The notes beneath the pieces are model-generated. The model saw nothing but the letters and a program-made list of their open reading frames with translations, did not search any database and had not been told where the DNA came from. Position numbers and translations under genes: made by a program. A stretch of 64,000 bases of DNA from positions 63,434,995 through 63,498,994 of the forward strand of contig NW_026262690.1 of the NCBI RefSeq assembly GCF_021869535.1, written 5' to 3'. This document shows, piece after piece, positions 24,237 through 35,530 of this stretch. The stretch is from Mytilus californianus. Taxonomy: Eukaryota > Mollusca > Bivalvia > Mytilida > Mytilidae. The stretch's first letter is position 1. Each line of letters begins with the position of its first letter.

Positions 24237-24885
24237 ACCTTGTGTCGTAATTTTTTGTGTAGAGTTTCGGGTGTAAACCAGAACATTTTTTTGGTTATTC
24301 AGGATCCTTAAGATCGTTGAATTCCCTGAACCATCAAACCTACTTCTTTCCTTTTTCGATTTCTAACAATGATCTGCATTTCTGTTTTTTTTTTGGTAAC
24401 ACAAAAATGTACATTAGAGCGATTAAAAAGAGTCGAGTCTTATTCTACTGCTAGTATATGTAAACATGTTTGAGTTTGGTATACCTTATGTTCATTTAAT
24501 TTGATGCTATGGTTTCCTGTCAGAAGTGGATTAAAAATGTCTTATATTAAGAACAAAACCGACGTTCACATAAAAGTCAGTAATCTCATCCATGATTGTA
24601 TTTGTTTTTTTATATATCTTATTACGTTTATCCTTTTAGGAATTTCGTGTATGCGGTTGATTTTATATTTAATAACAACTTGCCTTGTCTGGAGTTGTGA
24701 CTATCAAGGGCTTGCCATGTGCTACAACGTGCAAAGAAACTTGATCTCAAAGATGTCTGTCTTTTTCTTGCGTTTTATCATGTTTGTGGGCTGCATATGC
24801 CTTAAATCCACCCATTCGCACGTATGTCGATATCAAATTCATAAGACAAATATACTTGGCGACCGGGGAAACATTTGCAAATATA
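24237..24885. other. Unassigned stretch
   Basis: An open frame of 162 codons spans 24501-24989 (+). Its last third is the repeat at 24886-25052, and the rest has no family features, so it is not called a gene. Confidence 0.4.
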
Positions 24886-25052
24886 AAGATAAGATGTGGT
24901 ATATGATTGCCAATAAAACAACTCTCCACAAGAGACCAAATGACATAGAAGTTAATAATTATAGGTCACCGTGCGGCCTTCAACAGTGAGCAAAACCCAT
25001 ACCGCATAGTCAGCTGTAAAAGGCCCCAAAATGACAAATGTAAAACAATTCG
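24886..25052 (+). repeat. AGATGTGGTATGATTGCC family copy
   Basis: Blocks AAGATGTGGTATATGATTGCC, CAAGAGACCAAATGACATAG, GGCCTTCAACAGTGAGC and AGTCAGCTGTAAAAGGCCCC, ending near AAACAATTCGAAG. Truncated relative to 23022-23765. Confidence 0.8.
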
Positions 25053-26099
25053 AAGTTTTTTTAATTAAAAATATAAGTTTTTTTCTAAAAAAATCTATAA
25101 GTAACAGCTTTTGTGAAACAGTGTGAATTTCAGACGACAATATATTTTCATGAAGAATTTTTCAATACATCTGCTTCTTTTCTTCGTCTTTTCCCTATAA
25201 TTCCAGTCACGTTTTATTTACGATTGACATGTGTTTTTTTTCCTAAATGATGATTTCATGTCATGCACTAATCTCAAATTATGATCGCTGATTGAACAGA
25301 GATAAGTGGTCGCATGAAACTTGTATCATGAAATATTAAAGTGAAGCGTGCAACGTCTACAAGTTACATGCTACTGTGTAAAAGCAGCAATGAATTCATG
25401 GTAATCAGGTGTTTCATGATCGTACAACTTGAACCCCCCTTTAGGCAGTGAAATTCAGTTTGTACCTTCAATCAATAAACATCCAATATATTGTCTCAGA
25501 CTTAATGAATTAATTTTAAGCACCGATGCCAATCAAAATTTGCTTAAAGTGCTCCTCATTTGTTAATCTGCGGAAAGTTGATTATATTAATGGATCTTAA
25601 GGTCTTAATAAAAACAAACATCTCTCGCGGCTACATAACTGATTCACTATTTTGTGCATAGCAGATACGTAGAGAATGAAATTTTAAAACTATTTTTGAT
25701 ATTCCAGATCATCATGCTGTTTGATTGTAAAATAAAATTAATAACGAATTACTATTACATCATATTTCTATCTCGCCAAGTCTGACAAAAACAATTTACG
25801 TGTTTCTTTCAGCTCTCTATGTCACATAATATACTAGTAATACTCTTCACAGTTTCTCTTAACATGTACGTTTTTTTTAATTCGGTGGAAGAACTTTCCT
25901 AGACATCAATCTAAAAAAAAATCCTTAAATGAATAAAATCAATTATAGACTTTCTTCGATTAGAGAGATGATATCTAAACTGCCATAAATGATTTTATCA
26001 AATTACACTTAACAGGCCCATGGGAGAGATTGATTTCATAAATACTGGAAGTTTTCCGTGGAACCTGGACGTATTTGAATGCTGTGCAGTTTGTAGACG
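25053..26099. other. Upstream flank of the receptor gene
   Basis: AT-rich, with no recognised repeat. As the 1-kb flank of the receptor start codon it may hold promoter or 5' UTR sequence, but no TATA box or initiator can be assigned confidently, and a non-coding upstream exon is possible. Confidence 0.35.
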
Positions 26100-27111
26100 A
26101 TGGAAATGTCAACGTTGGAGTACATATCTACAGAGACTGGGCTGGACGTTTACACCAGCCTTCAGATGGAAACAAATAACTCACTAGGTAACAAAACACT
26201 GACGGAGTATAAACAATTTACCAATATACAGTTTATTTTAATTGCAATTTTTGCAGGTATTCTTGCGTTTTTAACCCTAGGTGGAAATCTTTTGGTGATG
26301 ATATCTTTCGGAATGAATAAGAAATTGAGAATACTAAACAACTACTTTTTGGCAAGTTTGTCTGTTGCAGATTCAGCTATTGGGTTAATATCAATGCCTC
26401 TATATACTGTATATGTTCTCCTGGGACATTGGCCGTTCAGTTCTCTGCCATGTGATCTTTGGCTGTCAATGGACTATGTCATGAGTAACTCATCAGCATT
26501 ACATCTAGTTATCATATGTGTAGACCGATATTTTTCCGTCAAGAGACCATTGACTTACAGAGCTAATAGGACATCTAAAAAAGTTATAAGAATGATTGTT
26601 TCCGTTTGGGTCATTTCGAGTTTACTGTGGATACCATTGATTTTTGCGATGCCTTACATAGAAGGCGAGCGTACCGTCCCAGAAAATGATTGCTACATTC
26701 CATTTCTATATTCAAATGCTTATGTTACCATAACTACTCATATCTTGGCGTTTTGGCTGCCGGTTTTTATCATGATTGTTTTCTATCAAAGGGTCTACAG
26801 TGTTGCATTGGAACATGCTGCTTTTAAGTCGAGATATGCATGTCGAGCTGAGGTTCCAGCTAACAAAGCTACAAACAATTGTCGCGGCAAACTCGATAGG
26901 CATGTATCAATTGATAGCACAGTATCTACTATAAGTGGAGTATCTAATAGGAATGGAGGAAAGTTTCATCCTGACAGAGAAGGCGATAAAGCTGCAAGAA
27001 CACTCACCGCTATTCTATTATCATTTATTATAACATGGACACCATATCATGTTAATGTGATTATATCTTGTTTTTGCTCGAACTGTGTACCGAATGCTGT
27101 GTATCATTTTG
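26100..27111 (+). CDS. CHRM-like: Muscarinic acetylcholine receptor-like GPCR, exon 1
   Basis: Encodes residues 1-337 plus the first base of codon 338, with TM1-TM6 of a class A receptor for an amine transmitter at the plasma membrane. Visible landmarks: sequons at N26 and N31, N63 (1.50), D91 (2.50), C118 and C198 (disulfide), D125 (amine-binding 3.32) followed by Y126, DRY 142-144, W170 and W177, P221, and W313-T-P-Y316. The stretches ERTVPENDCYI and SNCVP match muscarinic receptors closely. The third intracellular loop is short (about 65 residues; vertebrate M1-M5 have 150 or more). Residue 317 (6.52) is His where M1-M5 have Asn. The start is the first ATG of the open frame. The exon ends at a GTATGT donor. 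Receptor class is confident; subtype is not. Confidence 0.9.
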
Positions 27112-27417
27112 GTATGTACAAATGTAAATATAAGTTTTAAAGAGATAAATTGACCATACTTCTTTTTAACAATGTTTTAACTTGACAGATACTGAACATA
27201 ATTAAAGGCAAATGTTTTATACTATAAGAATATATCATTAAACTTGAAAGTTAATAAATCAATGAAAATGAGTTATCGCACTTAACAAATATTTTAGCTA
27301 CTGTATGTTTCAAAATGTAACACTCCAGGAAAGTCATATGCCACAATGAGCATTGCATCAAAGAAAAACATGTTGCTGTGTTACATATTTGTTTTTCGTT
27401 CATTATTCTGTACATAA

Positions 27418-27600
27418 ATTAGGCCGTTAGTTTTCTCGTTTGAATTGTTTTACATTTCATTTCGGGGCCTTTTATAGCTGACTGTGCGGGTTTTGCTCAT
27501 TGTTGAAGGCCGTACGGTGACCTATAGTTGTTAATTTCTGTGTCATTTGGTCTCTTGTGGAGAGTTGTCTCATTGGCAATCATACCGCATCTTCTTTTTC
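27418..27600 (-). repeat. AGATGTGGTATGATTGCC family copy (intronic)
   Basis: Complementary blocks: TTAGGCCGTTAGTTTTCTCG, GGGGCCTTTTATAGCTGAC, TTGAAGGCCGTACGGTGACC, GGTCTCTTGTGGAGAGTTGT, GGCAATCATACCGCATCTTC. It is well preserved. Confidence 0.85.
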
Positions 27601-27957
27601 ATATATGCTTGTAATTTTTTTTAATTTTCAGACGTTTTAGCAGTTGGAAGTCTCTCTGACGTTCTAAAAAATAATAAAACAACAAAGACAAGTGCAAGTG
27701 GACACTTTTAAAATTCAAAAAGATAATAATGACGTTTATAGCAAGCATGTTTTGGACCAATAGATATGTATTAGTCCCAGGTTATGTAAACCAGTGATGT
27801 TTCAGCATTATTAATGTCATAGAATATATATTAAAAAAACAGATTATTTCATTGATTAGTCTTTTGTAAACAAAAAGCGCGTGCCTCTGGCGTACCAAAT
27901 TTTAATCCTGGTATCTATAATAAATTTATTCTTTGATATGTCTTAATACAAGTATAA

Positions 27958-28045
27958 ATAAGAAGATGTGGTATGAGTGCCAATGAGACAACTCTTAATC
28001 CAAGTCACAATGTATACAAAGTAAACAATTGTAGGTCAAAGAACG
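27958..28045 (+). repeat. AGATGTGGTATGATTGCC family copy, short (intronic)
   Basis: AAGAAGATGTGGTATGAGTG followed by CCAATGAGACAACTCTTAAT and a diverged ACAATTGTAGGTCAAAG, then lost. About 90 bp. Confidence 0.65.
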
Positions 28046-28841
28046 TGTTTTCCAATGAAATAGCTATAATGTTTTGCACAAGTTGATGATGAAAGCTAAA
28101 TATGACCCCAACCTAGATAAGACCTTTTGTCTTGCATTCTCTTTGGATCCCATGTTCTTAGTAGGTGTCTGCCGGTATGACAATGTTCTTCTCTTGTTGA
28201 TAAGTAGGTGTATTCTGTTTTCCTTTTGTTCATATTCTTGTATGCGTGTTAATTTTATCAATAGTTTCTGAGTTCTCCCTGTAACTCCAGTTACCTTTCT
28301 CACGAAAGAAACAATTCATTTCATCATATGATGTTTGGAATGCATTTCCAGAATTTGTAAACTTAAAAGAGACTAACAAAAAAAACCAACAAAAATTTAA
28401 AACAAAAACACAATTTTGTTACGACCCGTACGTCTGTTCCCGAACTCGCAACCAACACATTATAATGTTAATTGTTTTATAAAACAAAACAAAACAAAGA
28501 CACGTCGATTACAAAAAAATGTTACACTCGATTGTCCAAGGTATAAGGTAGTAATTTCATAGCAAACAGTATCATAGATTACAATATAAAGTGACGAGTT
28601 TACAATAAAATAATGAACAATCAAATTTTTGTATTAATGAAATGTCGATAAGTTTAATGTATAAAATGAACTCTTTTTTTAGAAATATCTGAACGTAGTT
28701 ATATTTTAAAAAGGGTCATACAAAAAGCCACTAAAAGTAGTTTCCTTTTCAAATTTGTCCACGCGCGATGTAGCCTTTTTGCGCTGATGCGGCGTAAGGC
28801 AAACACCAATCAATCAATCAAATGTGTCCTTTATATTTCAG

Positions 28842-29005
28842 GTTACTGGCTGTGCTATATCAACAGCACAGTTAATCCGCTCTTGTATGCCCTATGCAAC
28901 ATGAATTTCCGATGGACATTCATAAGAATTCTGACATGCAACCAAATACATTCTGATAAAAGTGGTATGGTTAGTAGAAATGATCCTCAATGCAGATCAT
29001 TTTAG
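28842..29005 (+). CDS. CHRM-like: Muscarinic acetylcholine receptor-like GPCR, exon 2
   Basis: It completes codon 338 (Gly) and encodes TM7 and a short C-terminal tail (to residue 391) before TAG. It begins [19 protein letters not shown], the muscarinic TM7 signature: Y339 (7.39), C342 (7.42), Y343 (7.43) and the NPxxY motif at 349-353. The tail [10 protein letters not shown] can form helix 8, with a cysteine available for lipidation. Exon 1 (1012 nt) plus exon 2 (164 nt) give exactly 392 codons including the stop, which supports the splice junction. The longer open frame upstream of 28842 is intron read-through. Confidence 0.9.
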
Positions 29006-29534
29006 ATAAATTCATAATCATGGACTAGATGAGACTTCATCGCAGAAAAACTGCTACAGTTCAAACTCATTTAATGTACAATTCGATAGTTTCTAAGAAC
29101 AAAAAATAAATGTAGATTATTAAAAGGAGAGGTAGGGCCAATTTCCATGAATTTGTTTTATGCTATTAGCATTTTTAAACAAAGCCTTCGATCTGTACCA
29201 AAGATTACAGTTTCAAAGCTCCACGTGTGTATTTTAGTGTACTAAGGTGTTAACAATAGCATTGCCTTTTCCAAGAAGATAAGCTCAAAACCAAAATGAG
29301 TTTTTTTAGTGTTTATCCAAAAAGTATAAGGACATTCTTAATTCAATCCAAAATCGAGGTACAATAATATGGTTTTAAGAAACATACTGATCAAGATTTA
29401 TGATGCAAAATTTTACAAAATAAACCCCCCTAAAAATTCAGTTCAGTATCAAAATGTATATAAATAGCATGATGCAGTGCTGAAAACAATTCAATTTTAT
29501 GAGTGTTATACAATTGTTTAATTTTTTTTTATGA
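29006..29534 (+). other. Probable 3' UTR and spacer of the receptor gene
   Basis: No repeat or gene is recognised. AATAAA occurs at about 29105, close after the stop codon, and is a possible poly(A) signal. The rest is AT-rich. Confidence 0.4.
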
Positions 29535-30426
29535 CATATAAAGGCAACAGAAGTTTACCGCTGTTCAAAAGTCATAAATCGATTTAGCGAAAACAAATCC
29601 GGGTCACAAACCAAAACCGAGGGAAACAAGAGGAAAACAACGGAACAACAGAAACACTGAACGGCTACAAAAACAAACGCCAACATAAATAAAAACGGAC
29701 TATTTGATAACAACTGCCATAAACCTGACCTGGTACAGGACATTTTAAGAAAAATGGTGGGTTTAACCTGGTTTTATGGCTAACCAAACCTCCCGCTTAT
29801 ATGGCAATGTTAAAAATACCGCTAAATGATAACATTACGTGACAGGAATACAGTACAAATAAACGCAAGAACACTCAGGACATAGAAGTACATAAATAAA
29901 TAATATAATAGTACATTACAACATGTAAACCACACAATAACAACGGCCACCTTCCATGAATTTACGACAGTGCACCAGTACACCACAATATAATTATCAA
30001 CTCTGCGTCACACGAATGTATCAACGCCCCAAAAAGTGACGTATTTTTGTGACGTTTATTTTATTATAGGTAAATTTCTAAAAATATAATATGAAATTGG
30101 AATTGAGTTTGTAATGGTGTTATTTTATGTATTTTCTAACCATTTCAAGAATATTAAATATAGAATTGTGTTTGTAATGGTGTAATTATTTGTATTCTCT
30201 AACCATATAGGTTTTTCTTCTAAATCAAAACTGTGTAAAAACAAACAAATCCTGTGTATATAGTTGCTTTAAACTAAAAATCATATAAGATTAATTATCT
30301 TAACTTTCACATATATACAGAAAATAAAAATAGAATTCAAACCACAAACGATAAGACATAACACAATATCCAAACAGACTTACAAAAGAAACATCATAAC
30401 TAGATACAGTCATATTCGGGAATAGT
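29535..30426 (-). mobile_element. 3' region of a non-LTR retrotransposon
   Basis: On the - strand this follows the ORF tail at 30427-30627. It contains a segment I know as the 3' end of a common mussel LINE: TTTTTAACATTGCCATATAA, GGGAGGTTTGG, AAAATGTCCTGTACCAGG, TTTTCCTCTTGTTTCCCTCG, ending GACTTTTGAACAGCGGTAAA then TTGCCTTTATA. The family link is from memory and unverified. The element is 5'-truncated. Confidence 0.55.
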
Positions 30427-30640
30427 TCACGTTCGGTACTTAGCAGACCAGACGACGTAGATGGTAAACCACAGTCTAAGACGTGATAAAATGTCGTTAG
30501 TTAGTTTATACACAGACACATCGTATAGATCAACTAATTCGTGTTGGTGTCCATAAAATTTACGGAGTGTCATTTTTAATCTTTCCTCCTCATAACTCTG
30601 TTGGAGCAGTTTCTGCGTAAGGAGCATACTCCTGTATATA
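30427..30640 (-). pseudogene. C-terminal fragment of LINE ORF2 (reverse transcriptase protein)
   Basis: An open stretch of about 66 codons on the - strand, including TLRKFYGHQHELVDLYDVSV, ends in a stop just before the LINE 3' region. The K-F-Y-G-(R/H)-x-x-(D/E)-L-V pattern is what I recall at the extreme C terminus of polymerases from abundant bivalve non-LTR elements. The reverse transcriptase domain itself is absent, so this is a 5'-truncated dead copy. An unrelated chance frame is the alternative. Confidence 0.5.
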
Positions 30641-30714
30641 TACTGTTTAATGTTGTAATTCCAGTAGGTTTTGTATCAACTTTTAGACTGTGACACTGCG
30701 AGTGAAACAAACTG

Positions 30715-30830
30715 TTTTCTCATTTTTGAAGGCCGTACGGTTGCCTTTAATTGCTTACATTCACTTCATCTGAAATTTGGTGGATAGTCGTATCGTTGGC
30801 AATCATACCGTATCTTCTCATCTTTATATT
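30715..30830 (-). repeat. AGATGTGGTATGATTGCC family copy
   Basis: GAAGGCCGTACGGTTGCC, TTCACTTCATCTGAAATTTG and GGCAATCATACCGTATCTTC in complement. It matches the 'CTATCCACC...GAAGTGGATGTAAGC' subtype seen at 23022 and 35338. Confidence 0.75.
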
Positions 30831-31535
30831 CGTACAGATGAAACTGGCCCTTCCTCTTTTGCATGAGTGTATGTCTGTGTTTCGTGTGTCATTTTAGAAC
30901 AGAAGTGGAGAAGGGATGAAATAACTTTATTCATTGCTTCAGCAGAATCATTTTTAAAAAATCATGTATTTTGTCTACTACAAATATTTTATTTTCTAAA
31001 CATTTTGACCCCGGCTTCCGCAGCACCAATACACCCCGGTCGTTGATGGTGCTGGTTCGTGAGTTCCAATATTGTCCTTTTGTCCTTTCGTCTATATTTT
31101 GTTTGTCATAGTGTTGTCAGCCTTCGACATAAGATTTTTATTTAGGCTTCTTATTCTTCTTAGCTTTTTAATAAAACACAACAGGAGTTAGCTTAACACA
31201 TCAATTTGATAATTTTTAATAATTTTGATATAAAGACATTCCAAAATGAGAATTACATCAATAGTAGAATTGGGTATTATCTTCCATAGAAAAAAATTAT
31301 TAATTTAGAACCGGATATTTCAATCCTATGTGTGATTGTGTATCATTATGAAGCGGGTCAAAATGGGGTATTGATGATGAATAATTCATTAGATCTAACG
31401 ATAAAACAAATTGGTTGATATATATATCTTTAGTAATTGTAATTTTATTTGTTTTTCGTATTTCCTGAAATTCCTGTCTATTTGCATGATTTTTATTAAA
31501 TCATTAACGTTGTCACCAATATTTGTAGGTTTAAT
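30831..31535. other. Unassigned spacer
   Basis: Includes a segment near 31010-31150 (CACCCCGGTCGTTGATGGTG, TTTGTCCTTTCGTC) that looks like decayed repeat sequence. No gene is recognised. Confidence 0.4.
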
Positions 31536-31842
31536 TATGGCGCGGAATCAAGGTCATTATTATTGATTTTAGCATATGCTTTAAATCTAATTAAGCATAT
31601 GCTCAATTATTTATATACAGAAATTGTGGTGCGGAATCAAGCTAGGTCATAAATATTGAATTTAGCATATAATAAATTCAATTCAGCAGATGCTTGATCA
31701 ACTTATCATATGCTAAAATGAATAAAGTATATATTAGCATGTGCTAAAATGAATTTAGCATATACTGAAATACAATTTAGCATACGTTGAATTGTATTAA
31801 AGCATGTGCTAAATTAAATAATTATGGCCTTGATTCCATTTC
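31536..31842. mobile_element. MITE with AGCATATGCT motif array
   Basis: Inverted ends: GCGGAATCAAGGTCATTATT on the left and AATTATGGCCTTGATTCC on the right. The interior of about 270 bp carries around ten copies of TTTAGCATATGCTAAA-type sequence, many palindromic (AGCATATGCT, AGCATGTGCT, GCATACG). It lies directly against the 5' truncation of the LINE copy that follows. A partial second left end (GTGCGGAATCAAGC, 31630) suggests internal rearrangement. Confidence 0.6.
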
Positions 31843-31845
31843 ATA

Positions 31846-34018
31846 TTTACTCGCAAAGTCCAGTTTACTATCTATATCATCTGTTGACGATACTAACCAT
31901 GATGCAACAATTATAAAACCCAGGACCAATTTCTCTTTGTCTGATCTGGTAATAACTGAGAAAGATATTAAAGATATACTAAAAACATTGAAAATAGGCA
32001 AAGCATGTGGTAATGATTTAATTAGCCATTAAATGCTGAAAGGCACCGCGGATTCTGTGTATAAACCTCTACTGATTCTATTCAATAATTCACTTCAAGC
32101 CGGCAAGTTTCCAACGCAATGGAAACTTGCTAGAGCTATGGCTTCTTTTAAAAAAGAGGATAAATCAAATCCTTCAAATTATAGACCAATATCTTTATTG
32201 AGTTCTGTAGGAACGATAATGGAAAGAGTAGTGTATAAACATATTTATAACTATATATTAGAGCACTCATTATTATATGCATATCAGCCAGGGTTTCTTA
32301 AAGGCCATTCGACTATTTACCAACTCTTGGAAATCTATCATAGGGTTTGTCAAAACCTAGACAAAAAATATCTACCATTATAGTATTTTGTGATATATCA
32401 AAAGCCTTTGATATAGTCTGGCATGTAGGCCTTATTCAAAAACTACTTTCGTATGGGATATCTGGTAAACTATTAGACTGGATTAAGGACTATATCAGCA
32501 ACAGCCAGCAAGTTGTTTTTATAAACAATGAAACTTCAAATCAAGGCGAAATCAAGGCAGGAGTTCTGCAGGGATCTGTATTGGGTCCTCTATTATTTCT
32601 TTTATATATTAATGACATTACAGATAATCTCCATAACCTAGCCCGTTTATTTGCAGACGACACCTCTCTCTCATATTCTGGAAGCAACTTTCAAAAAATT
32701 GAAAGAGATATTGATAAAGACCTTTTTAGTTTAAATGAATGGGCCAAAACATGGTTGGTAGATTTTAATCAAAAGAAAACCAAAGCATTGGTAATTGCAA
32801 ATGTTAAACCACCAGTAATGAATATTTTATTTAATGGTGAAAACGTTGAAACTATTAAATGTCACAAGTCCTTAGGTTTCACACTTTCATCAGATGGAAA
32901 CTGGACCAGCCATATAGATAATATTACAAAGTCTGCATTAAAACAAGTAAATGTACTAAGGAAACAAAAATTTACACTTTCCAAAAAAAGCTTATCCAAT
33001 ATCTATGTCACTTTTATAAGACCACTATTGGAATATGGGTGCGGAGTATGGGATGGGTATTTTGAATATGAATATAATAAACTAAAAAAAAATACAATTG
33101 AAAGCTGCAAGAATAGTAACAGAGCTTACAAAATTTTCAAGTTTAGAATCCTTATATTTTGAAACGGGCTGGGAAACTTAAGAAGAAAGGCGTAGACAAC
33201 GAAATTTAACAATTTTCTATCAAATGCATAATAAATTTTGTCCCCAATATTTAATCGACTGTCTACCTCCAGTTACATCTGATGTCAGTGGATACAACCT
33301 AAGAAATAATGATAATTATAAACCCCCTAGATGTAGACTACGAATAACTGAAAAGTCATTCGTACCATCTACTGTCAGAATATGGAATAATTTAAATCCA
33401 ATAATAAGAAACGCACCAACTATCCAACAATTTAAACGAAAAATAAGGGGTGAACTATTTAGACCTCCAACATATTATGGTGAAGGGCCTAGAAAATTTA
33501 ATATACTGCATACAAGACTAAGGCACCAGTGTAGTTCATTAAATGCAGACTTAAATAAGATAAATGTAGTGAATGATTCTAAATGCTCCTGCGGTTCTCC
33601 TGTTGAAGATGCCATCCATTACTTTCTTGAATGCTAATTATATCATAACCAAAGAATATCTCTGGTTAATGATCATTTTAAATATGAATATACACATTGA
33701 TATTGAAACGCTATTGTTTGGAAAAGATGCACATAATTACGAAACTAACTCTAAATTTTTTGATAAAGTTCGTTATTTCATTAAACAGTCGAAAAGATTT
33801 TAACGTTCTAAGTCAGCAGCTTTCTTTTTTCTTTCTGTCCTATTTGCTTTTTTGTTGCCTTGCCAATATGTGACTCCTTCCTTTATTTTCTATAACTGTC
33901 GCTATATTATGTATGTGTTTGCTGTCATCATATATGTGTATTGTATATGTAAGGAGATGACTTAATATAAGTTGTAATAACTTGTGTCCAATCCTATTGC
34001 TTGAGTAATGCAATAAAA
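31846..34018 (+). pseudogene. Broken non-LTR retrotransposon ORF2 (reverse transcriptase)
   Basis: A jockey/CR1-type non-LTR polymerase, 5'-truncated: only the end of the linker, the RT domain and the C-terminal region remain. RT landmarks: NYRPISLLS, the CDISKAFD box, AGVLQGSVLGP and FADD (32650-32661). The C-terminal part (33224 on) includes SKCSCGSPVEDAIHYFLEC, a CxC...HxxxC knuckle. It is dead: an in-frame TAA at 32030-32032, frameshifts near 32365 and 33085 (the second in an A run), a TAA around 33178 and further breaks after 33630. The 3' end runs to about 34018 (GCAATAAAATA). It could not supply active transposition functions itself. Confidence 0.9.
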
Positions 34019-34060
34019 TATTATGGAACGCCATGACTGCCTTATGTTGATGATCATCAT

Positions 34061-34338
34061 TACATGCAGTGGTCAAAGCATTAAATGCAGTGGTCACAGC
34101 ATTATATGCAGTCGTGAAAGCATTATATGCAGTAGACAAAACATTATATGCAGTGGTCACAATATTATATGCAGTGGTCACAACAGTATATGCTGTTGTA
34201 AGAACATTATATGCAGTTGTCAGAACATTATATGTAGTGGTTACAACATCATATGCAGTGGTCACAACATTTTATGCAGTCGTGGTAACATTATATGCAG
34301 TTGTCGGAACATTATATGCAGTGGTCACATTATACGTG
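34061..34338 (+). repeat. 21-bp tandem array (left arm)
   Basis: Thirteen units of ATTATATGCAGTGGTCACAAC with substitutions. Since 21 is a multiple of 3, several frames stay open by chance (a 7-residue LYAVVT-type repeat), and these should not be taken as proteins. Confidence 0.9.
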
Positions 34339-34485
34339 TTTTGTTGGTGAAGGTGATGATCAGTGATAGTAATGATGATGATGATTGATGATTGTGATGG
34401 TGGTGGTTCAAATTCGGTAAACTTCGTAAATTTTTTATCGGAAATTGCCGAATCCAGTCATAATTGATAATGCCCCGCTAACAAA

Positions 34486-34653
34486 ATGAAACAGTTATTG
34501 AAGTCATGTAATTTAGGCAATTCGATTGAAAACTTTATCAGAGAAAAAATAACGCCTGATATTGTCTGCAAATTGGACAGACATGATTTTATAAATTTAA
34601 GGGTAGTTCATTCCGAGGAAATGATGAAACTAAGAGATGAATGCATTAACTAG
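34486..34653 (+). CDS. Small SAM-like ORF in left inverted arm, 55 aa
   Basis: The ATG-started frame reads MKQLLKSCNLGNSIENFIRE, continues through KITPDIVCKL and HDFINL, and ends EEMMKLRDECIN before TAG. The pattern (LG..IE.F....I..DI...L...DFI.L.V....EMMKL) follows the sterile alpha motif fold, a protein-protein interaction module, but lacks the N-terminal helix, so this is a resemblance only. The right arm keeps the same frame with about 14 differences over 51 residues but has lost the ATG. It may be an exon captured by the element or a remnant of the element's own protein. No splice partner was found. Confidence 0.35.
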   Translation: MKQLLKSCNLGNSIENFIREKITPDIVCKLDRHDFINLRVVHSEEMMKLRDECIN

Positions 34654-35337
34654 TTCTGTTCGTCTTAAGATATACGCATGGCATAATGCAAATAAAATAA
34701 TGATTAATAAAAATTGAAATATCAAAGGACAGTTTGTATACTATATGGCTCGAGTTAACTTCCTACTGAAGAACTATTGCTGGTGCCACTTTATAGTCGA
34801 TATTCAGTTTAAATGGCATAAATACGTTTTGAATAAAATAGTCAGCTGTCCATCAGACCTAAGTCCCATATCTCGCCAGCTTATACATGTCATGATAGAG
34901 CCATTATTTGGCTTTGATTTTCAGAATTATGCATTTTTACATGATTTAGTATAAAACAGATATCAAAAATGCAGTCTAAAACCTTTCATTGTAGGTGTTT
35001 AATATAACTTAACGTCAATTGTATCCAACTTTTGCAAGCTTTTTAGCACGTAAAGCAGTTTGTCTACTAAATATGAACAACAGCCTTAACCAAAGAGATA
35101 TATATATATGAAAGCATCGATCATATTTTACAACTTCAGATAAACATCTTTTTTGGTTATAGTTGATGCTCTTATCAAAATATAAACTTTTATTAGGAAA
35201 ATTTACCCTTTTTCCGACCCAGTTTAACATTTTTATTAATAGTTATCATCTCTTTATCATCCATTCGGAAAACGGAGTTTGGGAGTGGATATTGCGTTTA
35301 CTACGTTTGCTTGTCCGTCTGTCACGGTTAATATACA

Positions 35338-35530
35338 AATAAGAGGTGTGGTATGATTGCCAATGAGACAACTATCCACGAGTTCAAATGAAGTGGATGT
35401 AAGCAGTTATAGGCAACCGTACGGCCTTCAACAACGAGAAAAACCCATACCGTATAGTCGGCTATAAAAGGCCCCGACATGAAAAATATGAAACAATTCA
35501 ATTGAGAAAACTTACGGCCTAAGTTTTGCG
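35338..35530 (+). repeat. AGATGTGGTATGATTGCC family copy
   Basis: AAGAGGTGTGGTATGATTGC, GACAACTATCCACGAG, GTACGGCCTTCAACAACGAG, TCGGCTATAAAAGGCCCCG, ending CTTACGGCCTAAG. It is inserted in the interior of the 34024-38162 element. Confidence 0.85.

Larger units (their letters stand above)
27112..28841 (+). other. Phase-1 intron of the receptor gene
   Basis: It starts GTATGTAC and ends TTATATTTCAG, splitting a Gly codon (G/GT) between TM6 and TM7. Of its 1730 bp, two parts are copies of the same repeat family in opposite orientations (27418-27600 and 27958-28045). The rest is AT-rich and unassigned. Confidence 0.85.

Noticed and set aside
24501..24989. 162-codon open frame on the + strand
   Set aside because: Its C-terminal third is a copy of the abundant repeat and the rest has no family features.
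28064..28303. Open frames in the receptor intron
   Set aside because: They lie between confirmed splice sites, without motifs, and partly overlap repeat sequence.
33840..34388. Three overlapping long open frames with a 7-residue repeat (LYAVVT type)
   Set aside because: They are caused by the 21-bp array: a period divisible by three keeps several frames open. No start context or conserved domain.
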